A DNA stretch of 64,000 nt, taken from NCBI RefSeq assembly GCF_000013025.1, contig NC_008358.1:496001-560000 (forward strand), written 5' to 3'. The translations under genes were made by a program, and so were the position numbers. Shown here in pieces: positions 9,844 through 20,202 of this stretch (its first letter is position 1; each line of letters opens with the position of its first letter). Origin of the DNA: Hyphomonas neptunium ATCC 15444 (GTDB lineage: Bacteria > Pseudomonadota > Alphaproteobacteria > Caulobacterales > Hyphomonadaceae). The notes under the pieces were generated by a model, which was not told the DNA's origin, did no database searches, and saw nothing but the letters and a program-made list of their open reading frames with translations.

Positions 9844-10374
9844 ATGGCTATACGCGAAATCCTCACCGTCCCCGATCCGCGCCTGAAACAGGTGTCCAAG
9901 CCCGTTGAGGGCGGGGTTACCGATGACATCCGCGCGCTCATGGATGACATGCTGGAGACCATGTATGACGCGCCCGGCATTGGCCTGGCCGCGATCCAGA
10001 TCGGCGTGCCGCTGCGTGTGATCGTCATGGATCTGGCCCGCGAAGGCGAAGAGCCTGCGCCGCGCTATTTCGTGAACCCGGAAATCCTCGAAACCATTGA
10101 GGAAAAGAAGCCTTATGAAGAAGGCTGCCTTTCAGTTCCGGACATTTTCGACCAGGTGGAGCGCTCTGCCCGGTGCAGAATCCGTTATCTGGACTATGAT
10201 GGCAAGCAAGTGGATGAGTGGGCAGAAGACCTCTATGCTGTCTGCATCCAGCACGAGATGGATCACCTCGAAGGCACATTGTTCATCGACTACCTCTCCC
10301 GCCTGAAGCGCGACCGCGCCATCGACAAGGTGAAGAAGGCCAAGATCCGCGCCATCCGCGAAGACGCCAACTGA
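9844..10374 (+). CDS. def: Peptide deformylase
   Basis: A 176-residue enzyme that removes the formyl group from nascent N-terminal methionine. All three metal-site motifs are present: [11 protein letters not shown] (about residues 44-54), EEGCLSVP with the metal-binding Cys95, and QHEMDHLEG with His137, Glu138 and His141. The length is normal. It lies 42 bases after rmuC and 52 bases before fmt, pairing the deformylase with the formyltransferase that makes its substrate. Confidence 0.96.
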   Translation: MAIREILTVPDPRLKQVSKPVEGGVTDDIRALMDDMLETMYDAPGIGLAAIQIGVPLRVIVMDLAREGEEPAPRYFVNPEILETIEEKKPYEEGCLSVPDIFDQVERSARCRIRYLDYDGKQVDEWAEDLYAVCIQHEMDHLEGTLFIDYLSRLKRDRAIDKVKKAKIRAIREDAN

Positions 10375-10426
10375 TCGGCCACTGCCGTCTCGACCCGCAG
10401 GCGGCGAGAGACTATGAGGCTGGCCT

Positions 10427-11386
10427 ATGCCAGACCAAATAACCCCGCCTCTCCGCATTGCCTTCATGGGCAGCCCCGGCATCGCGCTTGGCGTGCTCGA
10501 AGCGCTGATCGCGGCCGGGCATGAGATCGCCTGCGTCTATTCCCAGCCGCCCCGGCCCTCCGGGCGCGGCCAGAAACTGACGCCAACGCCGGTGCATGCT
10601 TTTGCGCAGGCGCGTGGCCTCGAAGTGCGCACGCCAAAGTCCCTGAAAAAGCCCGAAGAGCAGGCGGCCTTTGCGGCGCTGAACCTCGATGCGGCAGTTG
10701 TGGTCGCCTATGGCCTGATCCTGCCGCAGGCGGTGCTGAACGCCCCGCGCCTCGGCTGCCTCAACATGCACGCCTCCATCCTGCCGCGCTGGCGGGGCGC
10801 CGCGCCGATCCAGCGCGCCATCATGGCGGGCGACACCGAAACGGGCGTGGACGCCATGATGATGGAAGCCGGCCTCGACACCGGCCCCGTCTTGGAATCC
10901 GTCCGCACACCCATCACACCACAGGACACCGCCGGCACCCTGCATGACCGCCTGGCCGCGCTCGCCGCCGAGCTGGCGCCGCGCGCGCTGGCGGGTCTGG
11001 CAGACGGCAGCCTGAAGCCTGTGCCCCAGACAGAAGAGGGCATGACCTACGCTCAGAAAATCAGCGCCGAAGATCAGCGTATCGACTGGACGAAACCGGC
11101 CGCTGAAGTCGATTGCCAGATACGCGGTCTCGCGCCTGCGTCGGGCGCATGGTGTGAAGCCGATCTGGGGCAGGGGCCGGTACGGCTCAAGGTTCTCTTC
11201 AGTGAGCTGACGGACCTCTGGAACCCGGCCCCTCCCGGCACGCTCATCGACGACCGCCTCGCCGTGGCCTGCGGCGATGGCCGCGCCGTGCGTCTGATGA
11301 GGCTTCAGAAGCCGGGCGGAAAGGCGCTGGAGGCGCGAGATTTCCTTGCCGGAAATCACCTTCCCGCAGGCAAGATCTTCAGCTGA
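10427..11386 (+). CDS. fmt: Methionyl-tRNA formyltransferase
   Basis: The 319-residue enzyme formylates initiator Met-tRNA with 10-formyltetrahydrofolate. The N-terminal Rossmann-like domain begins [14 protein letters not shown], and the catalytic segment [17 protein letters not shown] carries the conserved Asn and His, followed by GLDTGPVL. The C-terminal tRNA-binding domain contains [11 protein letters not shown]. Its stop overlaps the ATG of the next GNAT gene by one base, so the two are translationally coupled. Confidence 0.96.
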   Translation: MPDQITPPLRIAFMGSPGIALGVLEALIAAGHEIACVYSQPPRPSGRGQKLTPTPVHAFAQARGLEVRTPKSLKKPEEQAAFAALNLDAAVVVAYGLILPQAVLNAPRLGCLNMHASILPRWRGAAPIQRAIMAGDTETGVDAMMMEAGLDTGPVLESVRTPITPQDTAGTLHDRLAALAAELAPRALAGLADGSLKPVPQTEEGMTYAQKISAEDQRIDWTKPAAEVDCQIRGLAPASGAWCEADLGQGPVRLKVLFSELTDLWNPAPPGTLIDDRLAVACGDGRAVRLMRLQKPGGKALEARDFLAGNHLPAGKIFS

Positions 11387-11874
11387 TGGACATCTGGATA
11401 CGCCCGTTCCGCCCGGAATATCTTGACGCCATCGTGGCGGTGAACGATGCGGCTTTCGGTGGCCCGGATGAGGGCGCCATCACGCGCGCGCTGCATGCCG
11501 ATGGCGACAGTGTTCTCTCCCTCGTCGCCAGCGGTAACATAGAGATTGTCGCGCACATCGAATTCTTCCGTATCTGGATTGATGGCGCGCCGGTGGGCGT
11601 GGGGCTCGGCCCGATGAGCGTGCTGCCCGAGCTACAGAACTCCGGCATTGGGGGGCGCCTCATCCGCCTTGGCCTCGCCGCGCTGGAAGGGGCGGGTGAA
11701 ACCCTCGTCTTCGTGCTGGGGCATGACACGTATTATCCCAAATTCGGGTTCAGCGAAGCTGCGGCAAAGCCTTTCAGCGCGCCCTGGTCTGGCCCGCATT
11801 TCATGGCGCTGAGACTGGGGAAGGGCGGCCCGGAAACCGGCACACTCACCTATCCCAAAGCATTCGGCACCTGA
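11386..11874 (+). CDS. GNAT family N-acetyltransferase
   Basis: A 162-residue single-domain acetyltransferase resembling the YhbS group. The acetyl-CoA loop is visible as LPELQNSGIGGRLIRLGL, followed by a late strand with HDTYYPKFGF. The start ATG shares its A with the fmt stop codon. The substrate is not predictable; the position between fmt and truA does not by itself indicate a tRNA or ribosome role. Confidence 0.8.
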   Translation: MDIWIRPFRPEYLDAIVAVNDAAFGGPDEGAITRALHADGDSVLSLVASGNIEIVAHIEFFRIWIDGAPVGVGLGPMSVLPELQNSGIGGRLIRLGLAALEGAGETLVFVLGHDTYYPKFGFSEAAAKPFSAPWSGPHFMALRLGKGGPETGTLTYPKAFGT

Positions 11875-11918
11875 AAGCCCGGTTGACCCGGCGCCCCGGC
11901 TTTGGCAGCGGACATCGC

Positions 11919-12662
11919 ATGCCCCGTTACAGACTCCTCATCGAATATAATGGCGGGCCCTATCAGGGCTGGATGCGCTTGCCCGGCCTGCAGACCGTGC
12001 AGGGCGCGCTGGAGGCCGCCGCGGCCCAGCTCGATGGCGGGCCGGTGGAGGTCACCGGGGCCGGGCGCACCGATGCCGGCGTGCATGCCACGGGGCAGGT
12101 GGCGCATATGGATTTGCGCGTCGACCGGCCCAACAAGGTGGCTGACGCCATGAACTATCATCTGCGCCCCCATCCCATCGCTGTGTTGAAAGCCGACAGG
12201 GTGGAGGAGGATTTCCATGCCCGCTTTTCGGCCATCGCGCGTCACTACCGCTACATCGTCATCAATCGCCGGGCTCATCTGACGCATGATCAGGGCCTGG
12301 CCTGGCGCGTGCCCTCAAGGCTGGACGCAGACAAGATGCACGAGGCCGCGCAGTCTTTCGTGGGCACGCATGATTTCACGACCTTCCGGGACAGCGAGTG
12401 CCAGGCCCTCAGCCCGGTCAAGACGCTCACGCGGTTGGATGTAGCCCGTTATAACGACCGGATCGAGTTCACCTGCTCGGCGCCGAGTTTCATTCACCGT
12501 CAGGTCCGCTCCCTGGTCGGCAGCCTGGTGGAGGTCGGCCGTGGGCGCCATCCGGTGAAATGGGCGCGGGAAATTCTTGAGGCGGCAGACCGCACCCGCT
12601 GCGGGCCTGTGGCGCCGTCCGACGGATTGTTCCTGGAACGGGTAGATTACCCCGCGGGCTGA
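11919..12662 (+). CDS. truA: tRNA pseudouridine(38-40) synthase TruA
   Basis: A 247-residue pseudouridine synthase that acts on the anticodon arm. Landmarks are LIEYNGGPYQGW at the start, the catalytic GAGRTDAGVHA (Asp52), and the C-terminal FIHRQVRSLVGSLVEVG. The ATG at 11919 begins the conserved first strand; a TTG further upstream would add 12 poorly conserved residues. It lies 44 bases after the GNAT gene. Confidence 0.95.
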   Translation: MPRYRLLIEYNGGPYQGWMRLPGLQTVQGALEAAAAQLDGGPVEVTGAGRTDAGVHATGQVAHMDLRVDRPNKVADAMNYHLRPHPIAVLKADRVEEDFHARFSAIARHYRYIVINRRAHLTHDQGLAWRVPSRLDADKMHEAAQSFVGTHDFTTFRDSECQALSPVKTLTRLDVARYNDRIEFTCSAPSFIHRQVRSLVGSLVEVGRGRHPVKWAREILEAADRTRCGPVAPSDGLFLERVDYPAG

Positions 12663-12734
12663 CGCGACGACAAACTGTGCAGGCCCGGATTTCGCGGTTA
12701 GCCTCTCATCATAAAGAATGAGGAGGAGCGCCCG

Positions 12735-13970
12735 ATGGCCATTGATTTCACGATTCCGGAAGATGCAAAGGAAGTGCGCGAGCGGGTCCGCCGCTGGGTG
12801 CAGGAGGAATGCGTTCCGGCAGAGCGCGAGATGTCTCGCGGGCGCCCCTATAAGGACGTGCTGGCAGACCTTCGTAAGAAAGCGCGCGCGCAGGGTCTCT
12901 GGCTGCCCTTCATTCCCAAGGAACATGGCGGCATGGGTCTCGGCCCGCTGGCCAATGCGTTGGTGCAGATGGAACTGGGCCACAGCCACCTGGGCGCTCT
13001 GTCGATGAATTCTCAGGGGCCGGACGATGCGACGATGCTGACGCTGTTGGCGCATGGCACGGACTTTCAGAAAGAAAAATATCTCAAGCCCATTCTGAAT
13101 GGCGAAAAGCGCGTCTGCTATTCGATGACGGAAAAAGCCGCCGGCGCGGATGCAACCGGTATGCAGACCCGCGCTGAGAAAGACGGCAAGGGTAATTATG
13201 TCCTCAATGGCGAGAAATGGTTCTCCAGCGCCGCAACGGCAGCGGACATCGCCGTCGTGATGGCCAAGACCAATCCCGAAGCCCCGCGCCACCAGCAATA
13301 CTCCACCTTCATCGTGGAGCTGCCCAATCCCGGCTACCAGATCATCCGCGATATTCCGACAATGGCGGTCCATGGCCCCCACTACGCCGAAATGGGCGGC
13401 GGACATGCCGAGGTGAAGATCGACAATCTGATCGTTTCCGAGAAAAACCTCCTGGGCGGCGAAGGCATGGGTTTTGCGATGGGCCAGCACCGGTTGGCTT
13501 ATGGCCGCCTGCGTCACGGCATGCACAATGTGGCCATGGCCCAGCGCGCGCTTGATCTGGCTACGGAGTTTGTCACCAAGCGCTCGACCTTCGGCAAGGG
13601 CCTGGAAGATCGCCAGGGCGTCCAGTTCATGCTCGCCGAATGTGCCAGCCAGATCTACATCGCGCGCCTCATGCTGATGCATATCGCCTACAAGGCAGAG
13701 AACGGCATGGACATCCGCCAGGAAAACGGCATGGCCAAGGTGTTCCTTGCCAACATGGTCCACAAGGTGGTCGATACCGCGATCCAGCTGCATGGCGCGC
13801 TCGGCTACTCGCTCGATACGCCGCTGGCGGCCTGGTACACCCACATCCGTTCCCAGCGTCTCGTCGATGGGCCAGATGAGGTCCACAAGTGGATCACGGG
13901 CAAGAACGTCATCCGCGCGTTCAAGAAAGATGGCACCACGGCCGCTGCGGCCGGCGGCGACCTGCTCTAG
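12735..13970 (+). CDS. Acyl-CoA dehydrogenase family protein
   Basis: A 411-residue flavoprotein with the three-part acyl-CoA dehydrogenase fold: helical N-domain, a middle beta domain containing CYSMTEKAAGADATGMQTRA and LNGEKWFSSAA, and a helical C-domain with KRSTFGKGLEDRQGVQFML and QLHGALGYSLDTPL. AGGAGGA lies just before the ATG. The length and pattern resemble the ACAD10/11-like group, which acts on unusual or branched acyl-CoAs. It is followed after 17 bases by an EthD-domain gene. Confidence 0.88.
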   Translation: MAIDFTIPEDAKEVRERVRRWVQEECVPAEREMSRGRPYKDVLADLRKKARAQGLWLPFIPKEHGGMGLGPLANALVQMELGHSHLGALSMNSQGPDDATMLTLLAHGTDFQKEKYLKPILNGEKRVCYSMTEKAAGADATGMQTRAEKDGKGNYVLNGEKWFSSAATAADIAVVMAKTNPEAPRHQQYSTFIVELPNPGYQIIRDIPTMAVHGPHYAEMGGGHAEVKIDNLIVSEKNLLGGEGMGFAMGQHRLAYGRLRHGMHNVAMAQRALDLATEFVTKRSTFGKGLEDRQGVQFMLAECASQIYIARLMLMHIAYKAENGMDIRQENGMAKVFLANMVHKVVDTAIQLHGALGYSLDTPLAAWYTHIRSQRLVDGPDEVHKWITGKNVIRAFKKDGTTAAAAGGDLL

Positions 13971-13987
13971 GCCGGGAGGGGCAAGCG

Positions 13988-14356
13988 ATGATCAAGCTGA
14001 CATTCTGCCTTCGCCGCCTGCCTCACCTCAGCCGCGAGGAATTCCAGCGCTACTGGCGGGAAACCCATGCCCCGCTGGTAGCGGCGAGGGCCAAAACCCT
14101 CGGCATCGTCAAGTATGAACAGGTCCATGCCGGTTTTGACGAGATGAGCGCGGCCGCGCGCGCCTCTCGGGAGGCATCCGAGCCATATGACGGCATTGCC
14201 GAGATCTGGTTCGAGAGTGAGGAAGCCATGCGGGCCAATGGCCAGAACCCAGGCGTCGCGGACGCGGCGCGGGAGCTTCTGGAGGACGAGCGCAACTTCA
14301 TTGATCTCGCCAATTCGCCCTTATGGTACAACAAGGTGCACACGATTGTGGGGTAA
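13988..14356 (+). CDS. EthD domain-containing protein
   Basis: A 122-residue protein with the EthD/dimeric alpha-beta barrel pattern: MIKLTFCLRRLPHLS, then FQRYWRETHAPLV, and IAEIWFESEEAM. EthD proteins are small accessory or degradative proteins with a ferredoxin-like fold. The ATG at 13988 is chosen because it begins the first strand and follows a GGGAGGGG sequence. It is probably co-transcribed with the acyl-CoA dehydrogenase. Specific function unknown. Confidence 0.8.
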   Translation: MIKLTFCLRRLPHLSREEFQRYWRETHAPLVAARAKTLGIVKYEQVHAGFDEMSAAARASREASEPYDGIAEIWFESEEAMRANGQNPGVADAARELLEDERNFIDLANSPLWYNKVHTIVG

Positions 14357-14404
14357 GCACAGGGCGATAGCCGAACCCGGCAAACCTGCTATGTTGCGCC
14401 CCGC

Positions 14405-17248
14405 ATGACCTCTCCGAACAAACCGCCTCCGACCCTCGTTGCATCCGCCCGCCCCCCGGCCGCCCGCCGGCCGGGCAAATGGCGCATTGCCGACATCATT
14501 GACGGCCGCGCCCTGCGGGTGAAGCTGACAGCCGCCGCGCTGGACAATATCGGCAGCGATGCCGCCGCCCGAAAATCTGCGCTGAACCTGCTGCACGGCG
14601 CCATGTTCCGGGGCCGCCTGATCGCGCAGGAGCGACTGCAGCAGGGGGCGGACGGGCTGGATACGGCTCGCCTTCTGGCCGCGGTGCAGGATGAAGTCAT
14701 CCACGCGCTGTATGATTTCACCGTCACGCACGTTCACCGCGCCTCAAACCCGACCGAGGCCGAACGCCTGGCGATCCTCGCCACCGGCGGTTATGGCCGC
14801 AGCGTGATGGCGCCGTCGTCCGATACAGACCTGCTCTTCCTGCGCGCCTATAAGGCCAGCCCGCATACAGAGAGTGTCATCGAATACATGCTCTATGCCC
14901 TCTGGGACATGGGGCTGAAAGTCGGCAATGCCTTCCGTACACCGCTTGATTGCGTCAAGCTGGCGGCGGAGGATGTTACCATCAAGACCAGCCTGCTGGA
15001 CGCCCGGTTCATCTGCGGGGATGAAGTGCTGGCCAATGACATGATGGCGCTGTTCCAGAAGGATGCCGTCAAGGGCAAGGACGCCCAGTTCATTGCCGAC
15101 AAGCTGGCCGAGCGCGATTCCCGGCACACACGGATGGGCGATGCGCGCTATGTCGTTGAGCCGAATGTGAAAGACGGCAAGGGCGGCCTGCGCGACCTGC
15201 AGACGCTCTACTGGATCGTCAAGCACATGTATGGCGGGCGCACGCTGGAAGATGTGATGCATGCTGGTCCGTTTACGGATCATGAGTATGCGACCTTCAT
15301 TCGCGCTGCCCGGTTCCTCTGGACGGTGCGCTGCCACATGCATTTTGTCACCGGGCGCGCCGAAGACCGGCTGAGCTTTGACCTCCAGCCTGAGATCGCC
15401 TCCCGCATGGGGTACCGCGACCGGGAAGGGCAGCAGGGGGTGGAGCGCTTCATGAAGCGCTATTTCCTCGTGGCCAAGGATGTCGGCGGACTGACGCGTA
15501 TTCTGGCCGCCAAGCTGGAAGCCGATCACAAGAAGAAACCCGAAGGCTTGCGCCGCTTCCTGCCTTCTCGCCCGCCCCAACCGCTGGCCGAAACAGGCTT
15601 CCTGATCGAGGCGGGCCGCATCAACATCACCGAAGACAAGGTGATGTCGGATGATCCGCTCAACATGATCCGCCTGTTCACCATCGCCCGGCGCGAACAG
15701 AAGGATATTCACCCCGCCGCGCTCACCGCGCTCACCCGGAAACTCCGGGGGCTGAATGAGGCAGCGCGGGAAACAGACAGCGCGCGCGAGCTCATCCTCG
15801 ATGCCATCCTCGGCGGCAAGGAGCCTGGCCCGATCTTGCGCCGCATGAATGAAGCCGGTGTTCTCGGCCGCGCCATTCCCGAGTTCGGCTCCATCGTCGC
15901 CCAGACGCAGTTCAACATGTATCATCACTATACGGTGGATGAGCATACGCTGCGCGCGGTCGAAACGATCGCAGACCTCGAATATGGCCGGGGCGGCACG
16001 GCGCCGCTGGCCACAGAACTCTTCGGCCAGATTGAAAACCGCCGTGCGCTCTATCTGGCGATGCTTCTGCACGATACCGGCAAGGGCAAGGGCGACCAGC
16101 AGGAAGCCGGCATGCGCACCTCGCGCCGCGCCTGCGAGCGCCTCGGCATCCCGGACGAGGAAACCGATCTCGTCGTCTGGCTGGTCGGCCACCATCTGGA
16201 AATGAGTGAGACCGCCCAGAAGCGTGACATTGGCGACCCGCGCACCGTGGCGACCTTCGCGCGCCTTGTCGGCTCGCTGGAGCGGCTGCGTCTCCTCTAC
16301 ATTCTCACTGTTGCCGACATCAAAGCCGTTGGCCCCGCCGTGTGGAACGCGTGGAAGGGCCAGCTTCTGGCCGATCTCTATCACAACACTGCCGCCGCCC
16401 TGCGCGGCGGGCGTACCGATGAAGCCGCCGTACTCTCCGAACTGGAGCGCCGCGCCGAGATGCGCCGCGAAGCCCTCGTCGAGCGTATCGGCTCGGTGCC
16501 TTCGTTGCTGCTGGAACTCGAAACCGCCTACTGGACGGGCTTTGATCCCGACGACATCGCCTGGCATGCCGCGGCCCTTTCAAAAGGCGGCGAGGTGGTC
16601 ACCTCTCGCATGGCGCCTGAAGGCGGGGCCGTTGCACTGCTGGTGTCGGGCAAGGACCGCACCGGTCTCTTCGCCGATCTCGCCGGAACGCTCGCGCGCC
16701 TCGGCGCCAATATTGTCGCCGCACAGGTTTTCACTTCCAAGGGCGGGCGCATCGTTGACGTGTTCATGCTGCAGGACGCCCGCGGCCTCCCTTATGGCGA
16801 GGGCGACGGGCCGCGCCTGGCAAAGCTGGAACAGGCCATCCTCGGCGCGCTGGGCGGCACAGTCCCCAGCGGCTCGGTCAAATCCCGCGCTGGCCGGCGT
16901 GAAGCTGCCTTCCTGGTTCAGCCCTCGGTGCAGATCCATGAAGAAGTCTCGATCGAGCATATGGTCATCGATGTCGCTGCGCGCGACCGGCCCGGCCTGC
17001 TGCATGAAGTGGCTGAAGTGCTCGCTGATATGAAGCTCTCGATCCATTCGGCGCATGTCGGCTCCTATGGGGAGCGGGTGTTCGATGCGTTCTATGTGAA
17101 ACCCGGCAGCCCCTCAGGCAAGATTTCCAAAGCCCGCAAAGAAGCCCTCCGGGAACGTCTTTTCGCCGTACTTTTGCGGGAAGAACCAGAAGGCCCGCAC
17201 ACTCCGGCCCGCAAGCTCAAACGCTCGCGCGCCGTGGACAGCTTCTGA
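14405..17248 (+). CDS. glnD: Bifunctional [protein-PII] uridylyltransferase/uridylyl-removing enzyme GlnD
   Basis: A 947-residue nitrogen-status sensor. It has a nucleotidyltransferase domain with GGYGRSVMAPSSDTDLL (about residues 126-142), a GlnE-like helical linker, and an HD phosphohydrolase domain with LLHDTGKGKG (His556, Asp557). Two C-terminal ACT domains start near residues 747 (KDRTGLFADLAGTL) and 858 (RDRPGLLHEVAEVL). It uridylylates and deuridylylates PII proteins in response to glutamine, setting glutamine synthetase activity. All four modules are intact. murJ follows after 23 bases. Confidence 0.95.
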   Translation: MTSPNKPPPTLVASARPPAARRPGKWRIADIIDGRALRVKLTAAALDNIGSDAAARKSALNLLHGAMFRGRLIAQERLQQGADGLDTARLLAAVQDEVIHALYDFTVTHVHRASNPTEAERLAILATGGYGRSVMAPSSDTDLLFLRAYKASPHTESVIEYMLYALWDMGLKVGNAFRTPLDCVKLAAEDVTIKTSLLDARFICGDEVLANDMMALFQKDAVKGKDAQFIADKLAERDSRHTRMGDARYVVEPNVKDGKGGLRDLQTLYWIVKHMYGGRTLEDVMHAGPFTDHEYATFIRAARFLWTVRCHMHFVTGRAEDRLSFDLQPEIASRMGYRDREGQQGVERFMKRYFLVAKDVGGLTRILAAKLEADHKKKPEGLRRFLPSRPPQPLAETGFLIEAGRINITEDKVMSDDPLNMIRLFTIARREQKDIHPAALTALTRKLRGLNEAARETDSARELILDAILGGKEPGPILRRMNEAGVLGRAIPEFGSIVAQTQFNMYHHYTVDEHTLRAVETIADLEYGRGGTAPLATELFGQIENRRALYLAMLLHDTGKGKGDQQEAGMRTSRRACERLGIPDEETDLVVWLVGHHLEMSETAQKRDIGDPRTVATFARLVGSLERLRLLYILTVADIKAVGPAVWNAWKGQLLADLYHNTAAALRGGRTDEAAVLSELERRAEMRREALVERIGSVPSLLLELETAYWTGFDPDDIAWHAAALSKGGEVVTSRMAPEGGAVALLVSGKDRTGLFADLAGTLARLGANIVAAQVFTSKGGRIVDVFMLQDARGLPYGEGDGPRLAKLEQAILGALGGTVPSGSVKSRAGRREAAFLVQPSVQIHEEVSIEHMVIDVAARDRPGLLHEVAEVLADMKLSIHSAHVGSYGERVFDAFYVKPGSPSGKISKARKEALRERLFAVLLREEPEGPHTPARKLKRSRAVDSF

Positions 17249-17271
17249 GAATTGGTTCAACCGGGGTATCC

Positions 17272-18828
17272 ATGAGCCTCGCCCGCAACACTGCCGTTCA
17301 GGCCTCGCTGACCCTGGCGAGCCGCATCCTTGGCCTCGCGCGGGATGTGATCCTTGCCGCGAAGATCGGGGCAGGGCCCGTGGGCGACGCCTGGGCGACC
17401 GCCCAGCAATTCCCAAACCTCTTCCGGCGCATCTTTGCCGAGGGCGCCTTCGCTTCGGCCTTCGTGCCTTCTTATGCGCGCACGCTGGAAGCCGAAGGCC
17501 CCGAAGCGGCCCAGCAGGTGGCGCAGGACGCGTTGCGGGTCCTCTTTGCGATGACCGCCGCCCTCACCATCCTCGCCCAGATATTCATGCCCTGGGTGCT
17601 CCTGCTGATCCATGGCGGCCAGGCGGACGATCCGGAGCATTATAATCTCGCCGTGCTGCTCACGCGCATCACCATGCCCTACCTCACCTTCATGGCCATC
17701 GGCGCGCTGCTCTCGGGCGTGCTGAACTCGGCCGAGCGGTTCATCCTCTCAGCCGGCGCGCCAACGGTCCTCAATCTCTGCCTCATCCCGGCGGGCCTGC
17801 TTGGCACCACGCCGGTCATCACCACCCAGTATGCGGCGATTGCCTTCCTCATTGCCGGCTTCCTTCAGGCCGCGCTCCTCTGGTGGGGCGTCAGCCGCCA
17901 GAAAGTCCGCCTCTCGCTGCTGGGCTGGCCGCGCCTTACCCCGGCCGTGAAGAAGGTGCTGCTGCTGGCTGTGCCCGGCACGATTGCCGCCTCGGGCACC
18001 CAGATCAACATCATCGTCAGCCAGTCGCTCGCAAGTTTCGAGGTCAGCGCCAAAAGCTGGCTCTATGCGGCAGACCGGCTTTACCAGCTTCCCCTCGGCC
18101 TTGTCGGCGTCGCGGTGGGCGTCGCCATCCTCCCGCGCCTCAGCCGCGCGGCGCGGGCAGGGGACGGGGCAGCGGGCAGCCGTACGATGGATGAAGGCCT
18201 CGGCCTTGCCATGGCGCTGACCCTTCCGGCGGCCGCCTCCCTGATGGTTGCGCCAGTCTTTCTGATCGACGCCTTTTTCGTGCGCGGCGCCTTCCTGCCA
18301 TCCGATGCTGTGGCCGCGGGCGCAGCCCTCTTTCACTTTGCCTGGGGCGTACCCGCCTTTGTGCTCATCAAGGTTCTGGCCCCGCCTTTCTTCGCGCGGG
18401 AAGACACCAAAACGCCGATGCGCTTTGCGCTCGTCTCGGTGGTCATCAATACGCTGCTCGGCGCGGGGCTGTTCTTCTGGCTCAAGCAATCGGGCCAGAT
18501 GGGCTTTACTGGCCTCGCCATCGCCACCAGCACAGCCTCCTGGGTCAACGCGCTGCTGCTGGCGGCCACGCTGGCCCGCCGCGGCTGGTACACGCCGGGC
18601 CCGCGCGCTATTTCAGGCTTCGCCCGCGCTTTCCTGGCCACGTTGATCCTCTCTGTGGCCATCTGGGGCATGCTGTGGCAACTGCCCGCCATACAAGGCG
18701 CGCTGAGCGGCTCGAAGGAGCTGGCTGCCGCCGTCATCGTGCTGGCCGGGGGCTTTATCTATACCTTTGCTGCCTTCCTGACCGGCGCCGTCCGCCTCAG
18801 CGACATCCGGCAGGCTTTGCGGCGCTGA
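17272..18828 (+). CDS. murJ: Lipid II flippase MurJ
   Basis: A 518-residue polytopic inner-membrane protein (about 14 helices) of the MviN/MurJ family, which moves lipid-linked peptidoglycan precursor to the periplasmic face. Visible family features are ASRILGLARDVILAAKIG near the start, FPNLFRRIFAEGAFASAFVP, and the central RLYQLPLGLVGVAVGVAILP. It sits between glnD and trpS, an order widely kept in alphaproteobacteria. Confidence 0.94.
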   Translation: MSLARNTAVQASLTLASRILGLARDVILAAKIGAGPVGDAWATAQQFPNLFRRIFAEGAFASAFVPSYARTLEAEGPEAAQQVAQDALRVLFAMTAALTILAQIFMPWVLLLIHGGQADDPEHYNLAVLLTRITMPYLTFMAIGALLSGVLNSAERFILSAGAPTVLNLCLIPAGLLGTTPVITTQYAAIAFLIAGFLQAALLWWGVSRQKVRLSLLGWPRLTPAVKKVLLLAVPGTIAASGTQINIIVSQSLASFEVSAKSWLYAADRLYQLPLGLVGVAVGVAILPRLSRAARAGDGAAGSRTMDEGLGLAMALTLPAAASLMVAPVFLIDAFFVRGAFLPSDAVAAGAALFHFAWGVPAFVLIKVLAPPFFAREDTKTPMRFALVSVVINTLLGAGLFFWLKQSGQMGFTGLAIATSTASWVNALLLAATLARRGWYTPGPRAISGFARAFLATLILSVAIWGMLWQLPAIQGALSGSKELAAAVIVLAGGFIYTFAAFLTGAVRLSDIRQALRR

Positions 18829-18853
18829 TCAAACGCGCTAAAGGCGCCCCACC

Positions 18854-19888
18854 ATGACTGACACACCCCCCGCCTATACAGGCCCGCAACGCGTTTTCTC
18901 CGGCGTCCAGCCGACCGGCAATCTTCACCTCGGGAATTATCTCGGGGCGCTGAAGAAATTCGCCGACCTGCAACGCGACGGCCATGACTGCATCTTCGCC
19001 GTCGTGGACCTTCACGCCATCACCATGCCCATGGAGAAGGGGGCCCTGATCTCGCACACCCGCCAGATCGCCGCCGCCTTCATCGCGGCCGGTGTTGACC
19101 CGTCCAAATCCATCATCTTTGCCCAGTCTTCGGTACTGGCGCATGTGGAGCTGGCCTGGATCTTCAACTGCGTCGCGCGGATGGGCTGGGTCGAGCGGAT
19201 GACCCAGTTCAAGGACAAAGCCGGCAAGGACGCCGAGCGCGCCTCCGTGGGGCTCTTCACCTATCCGGTGCTCCAGGCCGCTGACATCCTCGCCTACAAG
19301 GCGACGCATGTGCCCGTGGGCGAAGACCAGAAACAGCATCTCGAACTCAGCCGCGACATCGCCGAGCGCTTCAACCGCGAATACGATGTGCCGGGCTTCT
19401 TCCCGCAGCCTGAACCCATGATCAAAGGCCCCGGTGCCCGGATCATGAGCCTCAAGGACGGCACGAAGAAAATGTCGAAATCCGACCCGTCGGACCTCTC
19501 GCGCATCAACCTGGTCGACGACGCCGATACCATCGCGAAGAAGATCAAGAAGGCCACCACCGATGCCGGCGTCATTCCGGGTACGGTCAAAGAACTTGAG
19601 GGCCGTCCCGAAGTCGAAAACCTCGTCGGCATTTATGCTGCCCTCTCCGGGCGCACTGCGGAAGACGTTCTGGCCGAATTTGAAGGCAAGGGTTTTGGCG
19701 CTTTCAAGCCCGCGCTGGCCGATGTCACGGTCGCCCATCTGGCGCCGATCACCGCGAAATTCCGCGACATCCTGGACGATCAGACGGGCCTGGACCGCGT
19801 CCTCGCAGACGGCGCCGCGCGCGCCAATGAGGTTGCTGCGCCGGTCATGGATGATGTCCGCCGGATCGTCGGCTTCTGGCGCGGCTGA
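18854..19888 (+). CDS. trpS: Tryptophan-tRNA ligase
   Basis: A 344-residue class I aminoacyl-tRNA synthetase. The HIGH-type motif is [14 protein letters not shown] (about residues 19-32) and the KMSKS motif is [10 protein letters not shown] (about 205-214). The tryptophan-specific active-site regions, for example [18 protein letters not shown], are intact. Normal length. The start lies 25 bases after murJ, so co-transcription is likely. Confidence 0.96.
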   Translation: MTDTPPAYTGPQRVFSGVQPTGNLHLGNYLGALKKFADLQRDGHDCIFAVVDLHAITMPMEKGALISHTRQIAAAFIAAGVDPSKSIIFAQSSVLAHVELAWIFNCVARMGWVERMTQFKDKAGKDAERASVGLFTYPVLQAADILAYKATHVPVGEDQKQHLELSRDIAERFNREYDVPGFFPQPEPMIKGPGARIMSLKDGTKKMSKSDPSDLSRINLVDDADTIAKKIKKATTDAGVIPGTVKELEGRPEVENLVGIYAALSGRTAEDVLAEFEGKGFGAFKPALADVTVAHLAPITAKFRDILDDQTGLDRVLADGAARANEVAAPVMDDVRRIVGFWRG

Positions 19889-20202
19889 CCTTCAGCACCG
19901 CTTTCTGACGTCTTGAAAGGCAGCGCCGCCTTAAAAGCGCCCCACGCGCTGCGCATACTTTTCGGCTGTGTGGGGAATCACTCCATCCTCGTAAGGAGAA
20001 TTCTTCTCGCGAGGGTGGCGCGATCAGATTTTGGGCGGCTTCGTAGGCGAATTTAGGTAGCGGGCCGGGACACCTGCTGCTGCTGGAATTGCAACAGCAG
20101 GCGGTAATTGGTGCTTGAATTAACCACATCGCTTTGCTTGCTGAAATTTCATGCGCAACTAGCCTGTTAATAACGGTTTAACAGCTTCATAAACGGCACA
20201 GG
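19889..20202. other. Intergenic spacer, trpS to the DUF2333-like gene
   Basis: No credible gene is seen in these 314 bases. The stretch turns AT-richer toward its right end. It contains an inverted repeat, CCTGCTG...CAGCAGG, around 20075-20103. It also holds a TTAACC half-site at 20120-20125 and a full TTAA-N7-TTAAC box close to the next start codon, listed separately. Confidence 0.6.
20167..20182 (+). promoter_or_regulatory. CtrA-type binding box TTAA-N7-TTAAC
   Basis: TTAA at 20167-20170, seven bases, then TTAAC at 20178-20182 exactly match the Caulobacterales CtrA consensus. The box lies 20 bases before the ATG at 20203, so it would overlap or lie just after the promoter. CckA, the kinase feeding CtrA, is encoded in the same window. 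Binding is inferred from the motif only. Confidence 0.5.
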